Source of the DNA: a virus
Strand: one strand, 5' to 3'
DNA: 47,690 nucleotides
IMG/VR virus record: IMGVR_UViG_3300037010_000943
Location: 1 to 47,690 of that record
In this document: positions 28,015 to 35,234 of the stretch, piece by piece
Layout: each line of letters opens with the position of its first letter
How positions within the stretch are numbered: position 1 is the first letter of the stretch
The notes under the pieces: model-generated
Told to the model about the DNA's origin: nothing
What the model saw: the letters and a program-made list of their open reading frames with translations, nothing else
Databases searched by the model: none
Made by a program: the position numbers and the translations under genes

Positions 28015-28046
28015 TTGGTAGGATTCTGGGGCCACCCTGGTATAAT
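28015..28046 (+). promoter_or_regulatory. Promoter with GGTATAAT before the unknown 228-residue gene
   Basis: TATAAT at 28041-28046 with the extended -10 form TGGTATAAT; TTGGTA begins 26 bases upstream at 28015. The ATG at 28066 follows a GGAGG site within about 20 bases. Confidence 0.6.
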
Positions 28047-28065
28047 GACTATGGAGGCAATACAC

Positions 28066-28752
28066 ATGGCTAAAATGGATATGTTCGCTACCGCTGAGAA
28101 AGTCGCCGCTACCCCCACTAAGAAGGCTGGTAAGAAGGAGAAGGAGACTGTCGTTCTCGGCTCCGACCTCGACAATCTTTCGGCGGCTACGGCTGTCATC
28201 AAGTCTCTTGAAGGTGTCTCGGCTATTTACGAGGCTAAGGTCAAGGCCAACATGCTCAAGCTCTTCGCCAACATGGGGACCGAAGCTCACAAGCGTCCTG
28301 CCAACTTCGAAGGCACGGGTAGTGTGTCTACTGCTTCGTGCGAACTCAAGAAACGAGCTAGCACTTCGGTTCTGACCGCTGAAGAGGCCGCGATGCTGAC
28401 TGAAAAGGGCATCAAACTGGATGAAAAGGAAGTTCGCCCTGAGGCTTATCTGTTCAATCAGGCTATTCTGCTTGATCCCGTGCTTCGCAAGAAGGTCAGT
28501 GACGCTCTGAGCAAGATTGACTTCGGCGGCATCGCTCCCATTCTCCACCAGGAGCGCGAAGTGAAGAAGATCATCCACGAGGATTCGTTGGATCAGGTCT
28601 TCATGCTGACCGAGAACGAGGAAGATGCCGAATCTCTCCTCCCTACTGTTGGTGTTCTCTCCATCAAGCCCAAGTTTGATGGGACTCTGAGTGAGGCTGT
28701 CTCGATGCTTGAGGCCGCTGGTGTTACCCTTAAGGCTAAGGAGGCCAAATAA
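28066..28752 (+). CDS. Unknown cytosolic protein
   Basis: A 228-residue protein with no recognised family. The ATG at 28066 has GGAGG eight bases upstream and lies downstream of the promoter, so upstream TTG/ATG codons are rejected as starts. After a Lys-rich N-terminus (KKAGKKEKETVVLG) it is mostly helical and acidic (LDNLSAATAVIKSLEGV, ILHQEREVKKIIHEDSLDQ). No nucleotide-binding or metal motif was seen. Base composition here is GC-richer in the third codon position than the neighbouring genes (many -GC and -CC endings), which may reflect high expression. Its stop overlaps the start of a 24-codon ORF (TAATG). Confidence 0.75.
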   Translation: MAKMDMFATAEKVAATPTKKAGKKEKETVVLGSDLDNLSAATAVIKSLEGVSAIYEAKVKANMLKLFANMGTEAHKRPANFEGTGSVSTASCELKKRASTSVLTAEEAAMLTEKGIKLDEKEVRPEAYLFNQAILLDPVLRKKVSDALSKIDFGGIAPILHQEREVKKIIHEDSLDQVFMLTENEEDAESLLPTVGVLSIKPKFDGTLSEAVSMLEAAGVTLKAKEAK

Positions 28753-28826
28753 TGATGCTCATGTGGTGGGTATCTCTCACTAAGGAACAACAGGAAGCTT
28801 ACATCCTTCTTTACGGGAGCAAGTAA
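28752..28826 (+). CDS. 24-residue microprotein or leader ORF
   Basis: ATG overlaps the preceding TAA and the TAA overlaps the next ATG, giving a fully coupled chain. The peptide is aromatic and hydrophobic at its start (MMLMWWVSLTKEQQEAYIL) and could sit on a membrane. It may be a real microprotein or a relay that carries ribosomes to the next gene, whose own GGGAG site lies inside this ORF. Confidence 0.45.
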   Translation: MMLMWWVSLTKEQQEAYILLYGSK

Positions 28827-29059
28827 TGAGACTTTTGTGCTATGTTAAGGGCCACCAGTATCGTCTTCTGATGGAGCGGTGGATTGAACCCAAGGATGAG
28901 AACGACCATCTTTCACTTTTGAGGTTCATGGAGTGTTCCCACTGTATGCAGGTTCTTTCAACAATCACTCACCCAGATGATTACAAGAGCAAGTGGTCAG
29001 TCGCAACAAAGTTCGATCATCGAACCCTTCCGCCTAAAACAGAAACGGAGAAATCATGA
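28826..29059 (+). CDS. Small unknown protein with a Cys pair
   Basis: Seventy-seven residues with a ribosome site GGGAG inside the preceding microORF. A lone CSHC motif near residue 36 and Cys5 could bind metal, but a full zinc-binding set is not visible. It ends in an ATGA overlap with the next gene. Family unknown. Confidence 0.6.
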   Translation: MRLLCYVKGHQYRLLMERWIEPKDENDHLSLLRFMECSHCMQVLSTITHPDDYKSKWSVATKFDHRTLPPKTETEKS

Positions 29060-29277
29060 GTCACTTTTACGGATTGATGCAGGGTAGTCGTGGTGAAACC
29101 ACTCGTTGTGGGACCAAGAATTCCGGTCTAAGCACTACAGCCGCATCTTGGAATGGGGCCATCAATACGGTCCTTTACCAGAATGAGGAAGGTAAGGATT
29201 GCTATCGTGTGGTCCAGATCCCCTGGCGAGGTCGTGGTGTCACTAAGGTCATTGCTGAAGGCGTAATCGGAGAGTAA
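29056..29277 (+). CDS. Small conserved-looking phage protein of unknown function
   Basis: Seventy-three residues beginning MSHFYGLMQGSRGETTRCG. Proteins with this opening (a short aromatic start, 'GxRGExTRCG', then 'TTAASW.GA') are common small hypotheticals in tailed phages, with no known function. A short beta-rich middle (NTVLYQNEEGKDCYRVVQI) and a Gly-rich end are visible. ATG overlaps the previous TGA; a strong terminator follows. Confidence 0.65.
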   Translation: MSHFYGLMQGSRGETTRCGTKNSGLSTTAASWNGAINTVLYQNEEGKDCYRVVQIPWRGRGVTKVIAEGVIGE

Positions 29278-29292
29278 AATCCAAGAAAAAAC

Positions 29293-29328
29293 AAAGTAAA
29301 AGCCCTATTGAGGGCTTTTACTTTTATA
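29293..29328 (+). terminator. Intrinsic terminator
   Basis: A perfect 14-base stem (AAAGTAAAAGCCCT and complement) with loop ATTG, ending in a T-rich tail CTTTTAT. Confidence 0.9.
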
Positions 29329-29359
29329 GAATCCTTTTTGTAGACATAAGGAGGGCGGA

Positions 29360-29560
29360 ATGGCTACTGATGATCAGCGAGTAATAAAGGCTTTTGAGGT
29401 CTTCCGTACGGAGAGGAAACGCAGAATGGCTGCTTATGTGCTGAAGCACAAAGAAATTTTCCTTGAATTAGCCAGACTAGAGGGGAATCTCGTGGTGATT
29501 CAAACACTTACCAATCTTAAAGAAGGTGATACTTCTTCGATAAAATTGGTGTTAAACTAA
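29360..29560 (+). CDS. Small basic helical protein of unknown function
   Basis: Sixty-six residues with a strong AAGGAGG ribosome site. It is one or two helices with an Arg/Lys-rich centre (FRTERKRRMAAYVLKHKE), compatible with nucleic-acid or protein binding. It is the only gene between a terminator and the next promoter; its own promoter was not identified. Confidence 0.6.
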   Translation: MATDDQRVIKAFEVFRTERKRRMAAYVLKHKEIFLELARLEGNLVVIQTLTNLKEGDTSSIKLVLN

Positions 29561-29577
29561 GAACAGTCAGGTATAAT
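29546..29577 (+). promoter_or_regulatory. Promoter with GGTATAAT for the first ligase-type gene
   Basis: TATAAT at 29572-29577 with TTGGTG starting 26 bases upstream at 29546. GTGGAGG and the ATG at 29592 follow within 15 bases, so the leader is minimal. Confidence 0.6.
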
Positions 29578-29591
29578 GGTGTGGAGGCACA

Positions 29592-30182
29592 ATGTTCCTT
29601 TACCCACCTCGACCTGAGAGAGCTGTCATTCCCGGCCACCTTCCTGTGTTTGAGGGTATGGGTTTCTCTGCCGAATACAAAAAGAACGGGACTTGCACAA
29701 CTATTGAAACCGATGATGGTCTCAAGTCCTGGACACGGCACAATGAACCCCATAAAGCCTGGAATATAAACGAGTTTCCGGCAAAAGACATGCTTTTGAA
29801 GATTGAGGACTCCTATTTTGTGGCTGAACTACTCCACTCTAAGGGTGTCGGAGTTAAGGACACCCTGTATGTGTTCGACATCCTAAAGTATCAGGGTAAG
29901 ATGCTAACTGGGATGACCCTCATGGAGCGAAGAGCCATCCTTCACACCCTTTGGCCTATCCAGAAGGTTCACTACTCCCATTTCGAAGTCCACAAAAATC
30001 TTTGGGTAGCTCGGTGGTTTGAGTGTGGTTTTGTTGAGATTTTTAACGGTATTACTAAAATAGAGGACGAAGGTATCGTTCTCAAAGACCCCAAGGCCAC
30101 TCTCCTTCCATGCTACAAAGAAGGAACCAATGCAGGATGGCAAGTAAAATGCCGCAAACCAACCAAGAATTACTCTTTTTGA
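29592..30182 (+). CDS. ATP-dependent ligase-family nucleotidyltransferase (compact)
   Basis: A 196-residue adenylation core. Motif I is EYKKNG with the presumed AMP-accepting Lys30. Motif III/IIIa-like strands are YFVAELLH and LYVFDILKY, motif IV is EDEGIVLK and motif V is WQVKCRK. No OB-fold or second domain follows, so it is shorter than typical DNA ligases (usually over 250 residues). It may be a minimal DNA or RNA ligase, or a capping-like nucleotidyltransferase. It is the first of three KxxG proteins within 2.4 kb, preceded by its own promoter; nick sealing in DNA or RNA is the likely role. Confidence 0.75.
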   Translation: MFLYPPRPERAVIPGHLPVFEGMGFSAEYKKNGTCTTIETDDGLKSWTRHNEPHKAWNINEFPAKDMLLKIEDSYFVAELLHSKGVGVKDTLYVFDILKYQGKMLTGMTLMERRAILHTLWPIQKVHYSHFEVHKNLWVARWFECGFVEIFNGITKIEDEGIVLKDPKATLLPCYKEGTNAGWQVKCRKPTKNYSF

Positions 30183-30211
30183 GGCCCATGTGCCAGACGA
30201 ACGAATAACTC

Positions 30212-30228
30212 AGTATCATGTAAAAATT
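30212..30228 (+). promoter_or_regulatory. AGTATCATGTAAAAATT motif, putative promoter
   Basis: Fifteen of 17 bases match the motif at 47571-47587, and its first part matches 32028-32041. It lies 38 bases before the ATG of the RNA ligase gene, with TATCAT in the place of a -10. Confidence 0.45.
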
Positions 30229-30265
30229 CTAATGAGAATCCGAGAAGAATTTAGAGGAGAGTAAC

Positions 30266-31300
30266 ATGGAAAGAAAACTAGCCAGTATTCAAAGAGTTCT
30301 AGCCCTAGACCCAATTGAGGGTGCGGATCGTATCGAGGTCGCTACTGTTCAGGGTTGGAAGATCGTGTGTCAGAAGGGCCTTTATGCCGTTGGTGACTTG
30401 GTGGTGTACTTTGAAATTGATAGCTTTATCCCAACCAAAGTAGCTCCATTCCTAACCAAGCCAGAACACTCTCCAAAGGTGTTCAACGAGGTTGAAGGTG
30501 AGCGTTTAAAGACCGTCAAGCTTCGTGGACAGGTCTCTCAGGGTCTCCTACTACCACTTTGGGAGGAGACCATCAAGGACAAGGTTCAAGGTCTTGAAGA
30601 GGGCACAGACCTCACTGAGCTACTGGGTATCCAGAAGTGGGAAGCCCCGCTACCCGCTCAGCTTGCTGGACAGGCAAAAGGTATGTTCCCAGCCTTCATT
30701 CGTAAGACTGACCAGGAAAGAATTCAGAACCTTCTACGCTATTTTGACACTTACAAGGATGAGCTATTTGAAGAATCCATCAAACTAGATGGCTCCTCGA
30801 TGACGGTCTACAAGAATGATGGGGACTTCGGTGTCTGTAGCCGCAACCTCAACCTAAAAGAGACCGAAGGCAACTCGTTCTGGGACATGGCAAACAAGCT
30901 GAATCTCCGTGATAAGCTGATGGCTATCGGTAAGAACATTGCCATCCAGGGTGAGCTTATTGGCGAGGGTATCCAAGGAAATCATGAAGGTATCAAGGGT
31001 CAGGACTTCTATGTCTTCGACATTTGGGACATCGACAACCGAAGGTACTGCACCCCTGACGAGCGCAGAGACATCCTAGCTCAAATTCCAGGCATCAAGG
31101 AAGTTCCTGTAACCGAGAAGGCCATTGCCATCTTCCAAGTCTATGACACAGTTGACAAGCTCCTAGCTCATGCCGATGGACCAAGCCTCAAGGCCGCTAT
31201 TCGTGAGGGCCTAGTATACAAAAGCTGTAATCTCATTAATGGTGAGACCGTCAGCTTCAAAGCCATTAGCAATAAATTCCTACTTAAAAAGGGAGATTAA
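30266..31300 (+). CDS. RNA ligase, Deinococcus DraRnl (Rnl5) type
   Basis: A 344-residue ATP-dependent RNA ligase. The first 120 residues are an OB-fold-like domain (LASIQRVLALDPIEGADRIE, LVVYFEIDSFIPTKVAPFL, GQVSQGLLLPL). Adenylation motifs follow: KLDGSS with Lys173, SRN, FYVFDIWDI, EGLVYK and FKAISNKF. An N-terminal OB module before the catalytic Lys near residue 170 is the layout of DraRnl, which seals breaks with an RNA 3'-OH. An excellent GAGGAGAG ribosome site precedes the ATG. The stop overlaps the start of the next ligase (TAATG), so both are translated together. Confidence 0.9.
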   Translation: MERKLASIQRVLALDPIEGADRIEVATVQGWKIVCQKGLYAVGDLVVYFEIDSFIPTKVAPFLTKPEHSPKVFNEVEGERLKTVKLRGQVSQGLLLPLWEETIKDKVQGLEEGTDLTELLGIQKWEAPLPAQLAGQAKGMFPAFIRKTDQERIQNLLRYFDTYKDELFEESIKLDGSSMTVYKNDGDFGVCSRNLNLKETEGNSFWDMANKLNLRDKLMAIGKNIAIQGELIGEGIQGNHEGIKGQDFYVFDIWDIDNRRYCTPDERRDILAQIPGIKEVPVTEKAIAIFQVYDTVDKLLAHADGPSLKAAIREGLVYKSCNLINGETVSFKAISNKFLLKKGD

Positions 31301-31899
31301 TGAAGCAGTATCCTTCTATTCCACGAGAGCTACAGAATATTCCAGTCTACGCTTTCGACAAATTGGATGGGTCCAACATTCGTACAGAATGGCACCCTAA
31401 GAAGGGCCTGTGGAAATTTGGATCTCGCACACAGTTGATTGATGAAACCTCTCCTCTAGGAGAAGCAATCGGCCTCATCAATCAACACAGCGAAGCTATT
31501 CACAAGGAACTACGAGATATGGGAGCCGAGGGAGCCACGCTCTTTTTCGAATTTTTTGGTGCTAGCTCTTTTGCAGGAACCCATTATGATGAAACTCATC
31601 GAGTATCCTTAATTGATGTCTCTATTTACAAAAAAGGTTTTATGAATCCTGGGGATTTCAATAAATCATTCAAAGAGATTCCTAAAGCTGGAATGCTTTA
31701 CTACGGCAACTGCAATAGAGAATTTGTTGAGGCAGTAAAAACAGGTAATCTTGAGGGGATGACATTCGAAGGTGTTGTTTGCAAAGCCTCCAGAGCAAAA
31801 GCCAGCCACTCGCCTATCATGTTCAAAGTAAAGAATCAAGCTTGGATTGAAAAACTGCGCTCCACTGTTCCTGCCGATCAATTTGAGGTACTACTATGA
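31300..31899 (+). CDS. RNA ligase, Rnl2-like adenylation core
   Basis: A 199-residue ligase. Motif I is KLDGSN with Lys21, motif III region FFEFFG, a strand HRVSLIDVS, motif IV FEGVVCK and motif V MFKVKNQ followed by WIEKL. The catalytic Lys lies close to the N-terminus, as in T4 Rnl2-type ligases, and no C-terminal domain is present. It starts inside the stop of the DraRnl-like gene and overlaps a 47-residue Cys-containing ORF at its end. It probably seals nicks in RNA or RNA-containing duplexes. Two different RNA ligases side by side suggest different substrates. Confidence 0.85.
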   Translation: MKQYPSIPRELQNIPVYAFDKLDGSNIRTEWHPKKGLWKFGSRTQLIDETSPLGEAIGLINQHSEAIHKELRDMGAEGATLFFEFFGASSFAGTHYDETHRVSLIDVSIYKKGFMNPGDFNKSFKEIPKAGMLYYGNCNREFVEAVKTGNLEGMTFEGVVCKASRAKASHSPIMFKVKNQAWIEKLRSTVPADQFEVLL

Positions 31900-32039
31900 T
31901 TCAGGTTGTTAATTCAGTCCCAAACCCATTAGCGGTCAAGCATGTAATCTGCCTAAATTGTGGAGTCACCCTATCATGTTTACAGGCAAATTCGCTGTCT
32001 AAAGTGCGACAAGACGACATAACTCTGAGTATTAGGTAA
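31896..32039 (+). CDS. 47-residue protein with half a zinc ribbon
   Basis: ATG overlaps the ligase stop (ATGA). It contains CLNCGVTLSC, one CxxC plus a third Cys, near residues 19 to 28. Too short to be a complete zinc ribbon unless it dimerises. It ends 12 bases before the AAA+ gene, so it lies in the same transcript. Function unknown. Confidence 0.5.
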   Translation: MIQVVNSVPNPLAVKHVICLNCGVTLSCLQANSLSKVRQDDITLSIR

Positions 32040-32041
32040 AG
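32028..32041 (+). promoter_or_regulatory. AGTATTAGGTAAAG motif, putative promoter
   Basis: Thirteen of 14 bases match the first part of the motif at 47571. It lies 11 bases before the AAA+ ATG and overlaps the end of the 47-residue ORF. If it is a -10 (TATTAG) the leader is almost absent. Confidence 0.35.
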
Positions 32042-32051
32042 TGAGGAAATA

Positions 32052-33131
32052 ATGACTAAACCAGTTGAAGGTCAAAATCCAGGTTTAATTTCTATGTTCA
32101 GTAAGCCTTGCGGTGAGCCTGATGTGACCTCGTGTGACTCAGAAGACAGCTTTAAGCCCAAGCTTCGTGGTGGAATGGATCGAGAACGCCTTGAGATGCT
32201 CAATAAGGTCGCAAGAGTCCTTATCAGTGACGGCAATGATCGCTTGGCCGCTCAATTCACTGGTCTATTCGCTCCAGCCACCGCTAACTCCGGTTGGGCC
32301 GACAAAGATGGAACCGTTTTTTCTGTTCAGGAATTTCGCCCTAATCTCCGTCCTGGGGTTTACTCCACTGGCATTACCAACAACGGTCAGCCCTATCTGG
32401 TCAATGAAACTCCAGTTACGGATGACCTCTTAACCCTCCCCGATTCCAGAACTGTCTCCCTAATTGCAGAATTTGAACGATTCTGGTCTCTAGAAGAGAC
32501 CTTCAAGGTCAACGGGTTCCTACACAAGCGAGGGTTCTTCCTCGTTGGACCTCCAGGTTCCGGTAAGACCTCTATCATTCAACTACTCTCTAAGAGCCTA
32601 GTTGACAACTTTGATGGAATCGTGCTTTACCTGGAAAACCCCAACATCGGTTACTCCTGTCTCAGAATGATCCGCTCTATTGAACCCGATAGAAAAATCA
32701 TCTGCATTCTTGAGGATTTCGACTCCCTCATCAAGAACTACGAAGAAGCAGATTATCTAAGCCTATTCGATGGCGAAAAGTCCATTGACCATGTGGTTTA
32801 TGTGGCTACCACCAACTATCCTGAGGACATCGACAAGCGTTTCCTAGACCGTCCCAGCCGCTTTGACCAGATTGTGACCGTGGGCCTACCCTCCCTAGAG
32901 GATCGACTCTTCTACCTGACCGCAAAGGCTCCCGGTATCGACAAGGACACCCTTCTAGAGTGGGCCAAGGCCACTAAGGACTTCGGAATCGCCCATCTCA
33001 AGGAAATCATCGTAAGCGTAACATGCTTTAACTACTCATTTGAGGAGACTTTGAAGCGTCTAAAAGACCAGAAAAAGCTCATTTCATCAGAAAAACTGCA
33101 AGGAAAACAATCCGTAGGCTTCGACAGGTAA
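32052..33131 (+). CDS. AAA+ ATPase
   Basis: A 359-residue AAA+ protein. Walker A is GPPGSGKTS (residues 166 to 174). Walker B is ICILEDFDSLI, with Glu-Asp instead of the common Asp-Glu. Sensor 1 is ATTNYPEDID, and the arginine finger region is RPSRFDQ. This architecture is closest to classic AAA (FtsH/BCS1-like) modules that remodel or unfold partners. The N-terminal 150 residues are unassigned and would set the substrate. A ribosome site GTGAGGAAA precedes the ATG. Phage AAA+ proteins of this size often act in replication or virion assembly; the neighbouring ligases and HNH gene do not settle which. Confidence 0.8.
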   Translation: MTKPVEGQNPGLISMFSKPCGEPDVTSCDSEDSFKPKLRGGMDRERLEMLNKVARVLISDGNDRLAAQFTGLFAPATANSGWADKDGTVFSVQEFRPNLRPGVYSTGITNNGQPYLVNETPVTDDLLTLPDSRTVSLIAEFERFWSLEETFKVNGFLHKRGFFLVGPPGSGKTSIIQLLSKSLVDNFDGIVLYLENPNIGYSCLRMIRSIEPDRKIICILEDFDSLIKNYEEADYLSLFDGEKSIDHVVYVATTNYPEDIDKRFLDRPSRFDQIVTVGLPSLEDRLFYLTAKAPGIDKDTLLEWAKATKDFGIAHLKEIIVSVTCFNYSFEETLKRLKDQKKLISSEKLQGKQSVGFDR

Positions 33132-33135
33132 GAAA

Positions 33136-33176
33136 ATCTTTGGAGCCTTGGTATAATAGATAGAGGCTCCAAAGAT
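33136..33176 (+). promoter_or_regulatory. Promoter embedded in a 12-base inverted repeat
   Basis: ATCTTTGGAGCC (33136-33147) and its perfect complement (33165-33176) flank a 17-base centre that contains TTGGTATAAT with -10 at 33152-33157. The right arm is transcribed and is followed by a second small hairpin (GTTCTC/GAGAAC, 33188-33207) just before the ribosome site of the HNH gene. A symmetric operator is the simplest reading; the two arms cannot form one transcript hairpin from this promoter. Confidence 0.6.
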
Positions 33177-33217
33177 CGACTTTGGAGTTCTCCTTTAAAA
33201 GAGAACGAGGTAACTCT

Positions 33218-33730
33218 ATGGACAAGCGGAAGAAAAATATGGGAGAGCAGATCATCGCCGTGGACCGGAATTTCATTCCCATGATGACCGTTACTCGTAG
33301 ACACGCAGTTAAGGCTCTAGTTACAGAAAGAGCAGAGGTTCTAAACCTACCTAGCTGGTCTCGATCTGCATGGTCCGAAATGGACACCTTCTCAGACTTC
33401 AAGGTGATCATCTATCCTCACGCCCAGGCTGTGAAGGAGTCGAAGATCACTGTTGGTCGAGGTTTCCGTGGAATCCTGGAGCGTGACAAGCACATCTGCC
33501 AATATTGCGGTCCCGATGGCCCTAAGGCTACTACAATTGACCATGTTATCCCTCGTAGCCGTGGAGGTGGTAGCAACCCTGGTAACTTGGTTGCGTGTTG
33601 CTTCAAGTGTAACCAGAAGAAGGCCGACAGAACTCCTGACGAGGCAGGAATGCCTCTGATCCAGCCTGTTCGAAGTTTCCGCTGGAACCTGATGGAGAAG
33701 TTTCATGTTCTTTGTGAAACAACTTCTTAA
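33218..33730 (+). CDS. HNH endonuclease
   Basis: A 170-residue HNH-family nuclease, taking the ATG that follows GAACGAGG; a TTG further upstream lies inside the leader. Residues about 95 to 145 carry HICQYCGPDGPKATTIDHVI, then NLVACCFKCNQKKAD, giving the two CxxC pairs and the IDHVIP His of the HNH fold. It may be a free-standing homing endonuclease or a phage maturation/DNA-processing enzyme. Its own promoter in an inverted repeat and terminator downstream mark it as an independent cassette. The N-terminal 80 residues (VDRNFIPMMTVTRRHAVKAL) match those of HNH proteins found beside bacterial and phage genes. Confidence 0.85.
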   Translation: MDKRKKNMGEQIIAVDRNFIPMMTVTRRHAVKALVTERAEVLNLPSWSRSAWSEMDTFSDFKVIIYPHAQAVKESKITVGRGFRGILERDKHICQYCGPDGPKATTIDHVIPRSRGGGSNPGNLVACCFKCNQKKADRTPDEAGMPLIQPVRSFRWNLMEKFHVLCETTS

Positions 33731-33742
33731 CCTAACCTTCAA

Positions 33743-34000
33743 ATGAAACTTTTAGACCCCTTATTGAGAGGGGTCTTCTTGTTATTTAGAGCAAAGTTTC
33801 TGACCAAAAAGGGTTACGGCTTAGATATCTCCGGGGAAACCAAGGACGATACTAACCCTCAATACCGATCCATGCCACCTAATGACAGAACCAATGTGGC
33901 CCAAGAAGCGATGTCCAACCAGCATGATTTGGACAACAAAGCTAAGCTTAACAACACTCCTGAGACCCCTCAGCGCATGATGAAGACAAAAAGGGACTAA
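33743..34000 (+). CDS. Doubtful 85-residue ORF crossing the terminator
   Basis: The frame opens at ATG 33743 without a ribosome site, and the terminator hairpin lies in its first codons. The N-terminal part is therefore suspect. The last 60 residues are polar (DISGETKDDTNPQYRSMPP, NQHDLDNKAKLNNTPETPQ) and look like genuine coding sequence, perhaps from an unrecognised start such as a TTG at 33779. It ends three bases before the next ATG. It may be a small virion or scaffold-like protein, since it precedes the surface cassette. Confidence 0.4.
   Translation: MKLLDPLLRGVFLLFRAKFLTKKGYGLDISGETKDDTNPQYRSMPPNDRTNVAQEAMSNQHDLDNKAKLNNTPETPQRMMKTKRD
33754..33776 (+). terminator. Intrinsic terminator after the HNH gene
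   Basis: An 8-base stem (AGACCCCT/AGGGGTCT) with a 7-base loop, followed by TCTTGTTATTT. Confidence 0.75.
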
Positions 34001-34003
34001 GAC

Positions 34004-35224
34004 ATGACTCTAAAAATTCCAGTCGTATTTGATCCAGATACTAGACTTGTAGTAGAAGACCCAACTGGGTCCAGCGCACCATTTGAAGCTAAATCTGATG
34101 TGGCTCTTCTCGCTGGCAATTTCGTAAGCGTGTATAATGACGCCGGAGTTAGAAAGATTCGTCTAGCTGACGCCGCATCCAACCACTTCGCTACCGGATA
34201 TGTCCTTTCTACCGCCACTAATCTAGCCACTGTGTTCACAAGCGGTATTAACAAAGAGGTTCCTATTTATCAGGGTGATGGAGCGGGGGGTGGGTATACT
34301 TTCACTTCCGCAGATCTTGGTGTCTCCGTCTATCTCGACAATACCAATGCAGGTAAATTGACCAAAATTCTTCCCTCGGCCTCTAACTTCCAGAGAATTG
34401 GTGAAGTTATTGGAGTTGGAACAACCACTATGGAAGTGGCCTTCAAACCCTCTTTCATCACTCCCCAGGATACACTAACCTATAAGGGCACCTGGGATGC
34501 CTCCATCAATAACCCCGCCCTCACAAATACACCTCCTGGTGGAAGTAAGGGCTGGTACTATGTAGTCTCGGTCCAGGGTAACACTTCAATCGGTGGGATT
34601 AATGTATGGAATCCCGGTGACTGGGTTCTATCCAGCGGAACTTCTTGGAGTAAGATCGACAACTCCAATGGCCTCCAGCTAGCCACTACTGGTGTCCCAG
34701 TGGCTCTAGGAACTGCCGCACTAGGCGGATCTCCCTATGCCGCACCCTTAGACCATGTTCATCCAGATGTCACTAACACCACTCTACAGCGCCTTCTAGC
34801 TGACGGTGGTGGTGCTGTCCCATTACCTGATGGTGTAGCCGCAGTAGGGGACTCACTATTTGCCGCTAGGGAGAACCATGTTCACCCCAAAAACGCTGTA
34901 AAATCACCTATTCGCTATTTCTTTGAGACCCCTCTAGCCCTCACAGACCAACAGCCAGCCCTGAGAATTGACGCCGCTGGGAAGATTGTAGCCATTCGTT
35001 ACTACGCTCCTCCTGGAAGCACCGGGACTGGGACTATTGTGATCTACAGAAACGGAACCACGCTTTCTACCCTGTCACTATCGGGTGGAGACACTGGATT
35101 CGTTACAAAATCTGGATTCACTGAAACCACTTTGGCAGTTGGGGACATTATCAGCATTGCAGTAACGGGTGCTGGAACTGCGAGTAAAGTAACGGTCCAA
35201 CTTGATATCGAGCAATATGCTTAA
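34004..35224 (+). CDS. Virion surface or tail-fibre protein with HxH motifs
   Basis: A 406-residue structural protein. Residues 1 to about 130 resemble small capsid-decoration or fibre-head domains (beta-rich, ALLAGNFVSVYNDAGVRKI). Residues about 165 to 225 match a repeat seen in many fibres: YKGTWDASINNPALTN, GWYYVVSVQGNTS, WNPGDWVLSSGTSWSKID. Two DHVHP/NHVHP segments (about residues 248 and 289) give HxH sites like those that bind iron in fibre or spike tips. The C-terminal 100 residues form a jelly-roll-like domain (GKIVAIRYYAPPGS, NGTTLSTLSLSGGD). It opens the rightward surface cassette, away from the tail operon on the other strand. Confidence 0.65.
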   Translation: MTLKIPVVFDPDTRLVVEDPTGSSAPFEAKSDVALLAGNFVSVYNDAGVRKIRLADAASNHFATGYVLSTATNLATVFTSGINKEVPIYQGDGAGGGYTFTSADLGVSVYLDNTNAGKLTKILPSASNFQRIGEVIGVGTTTMEVAFKPSFITPQDTLTYKGTWDASINNPALTNTPPGGSKGWYYVVSVQGNTSIGGINVWNPGDWVLSSGTSWSKIDNSNGLQLATTGVPVALGTAALGGSPYAAPLDHVHPDVTNTTLQRLLADGGGAVPLPDGVAAVGDSLFAARENHVHPKNAVKSPIRYFFETPLALTDQQPALRIDAAGKIVAIRYYAPPGSTGTGTIVIYRNGTTLSTLSLSGGDTGFVTKSGFTETTLAVGDIISIAVTGAGTASKVTVQLDIEQYA

Positions 35225-35234
35225 GGAGTTTTAA

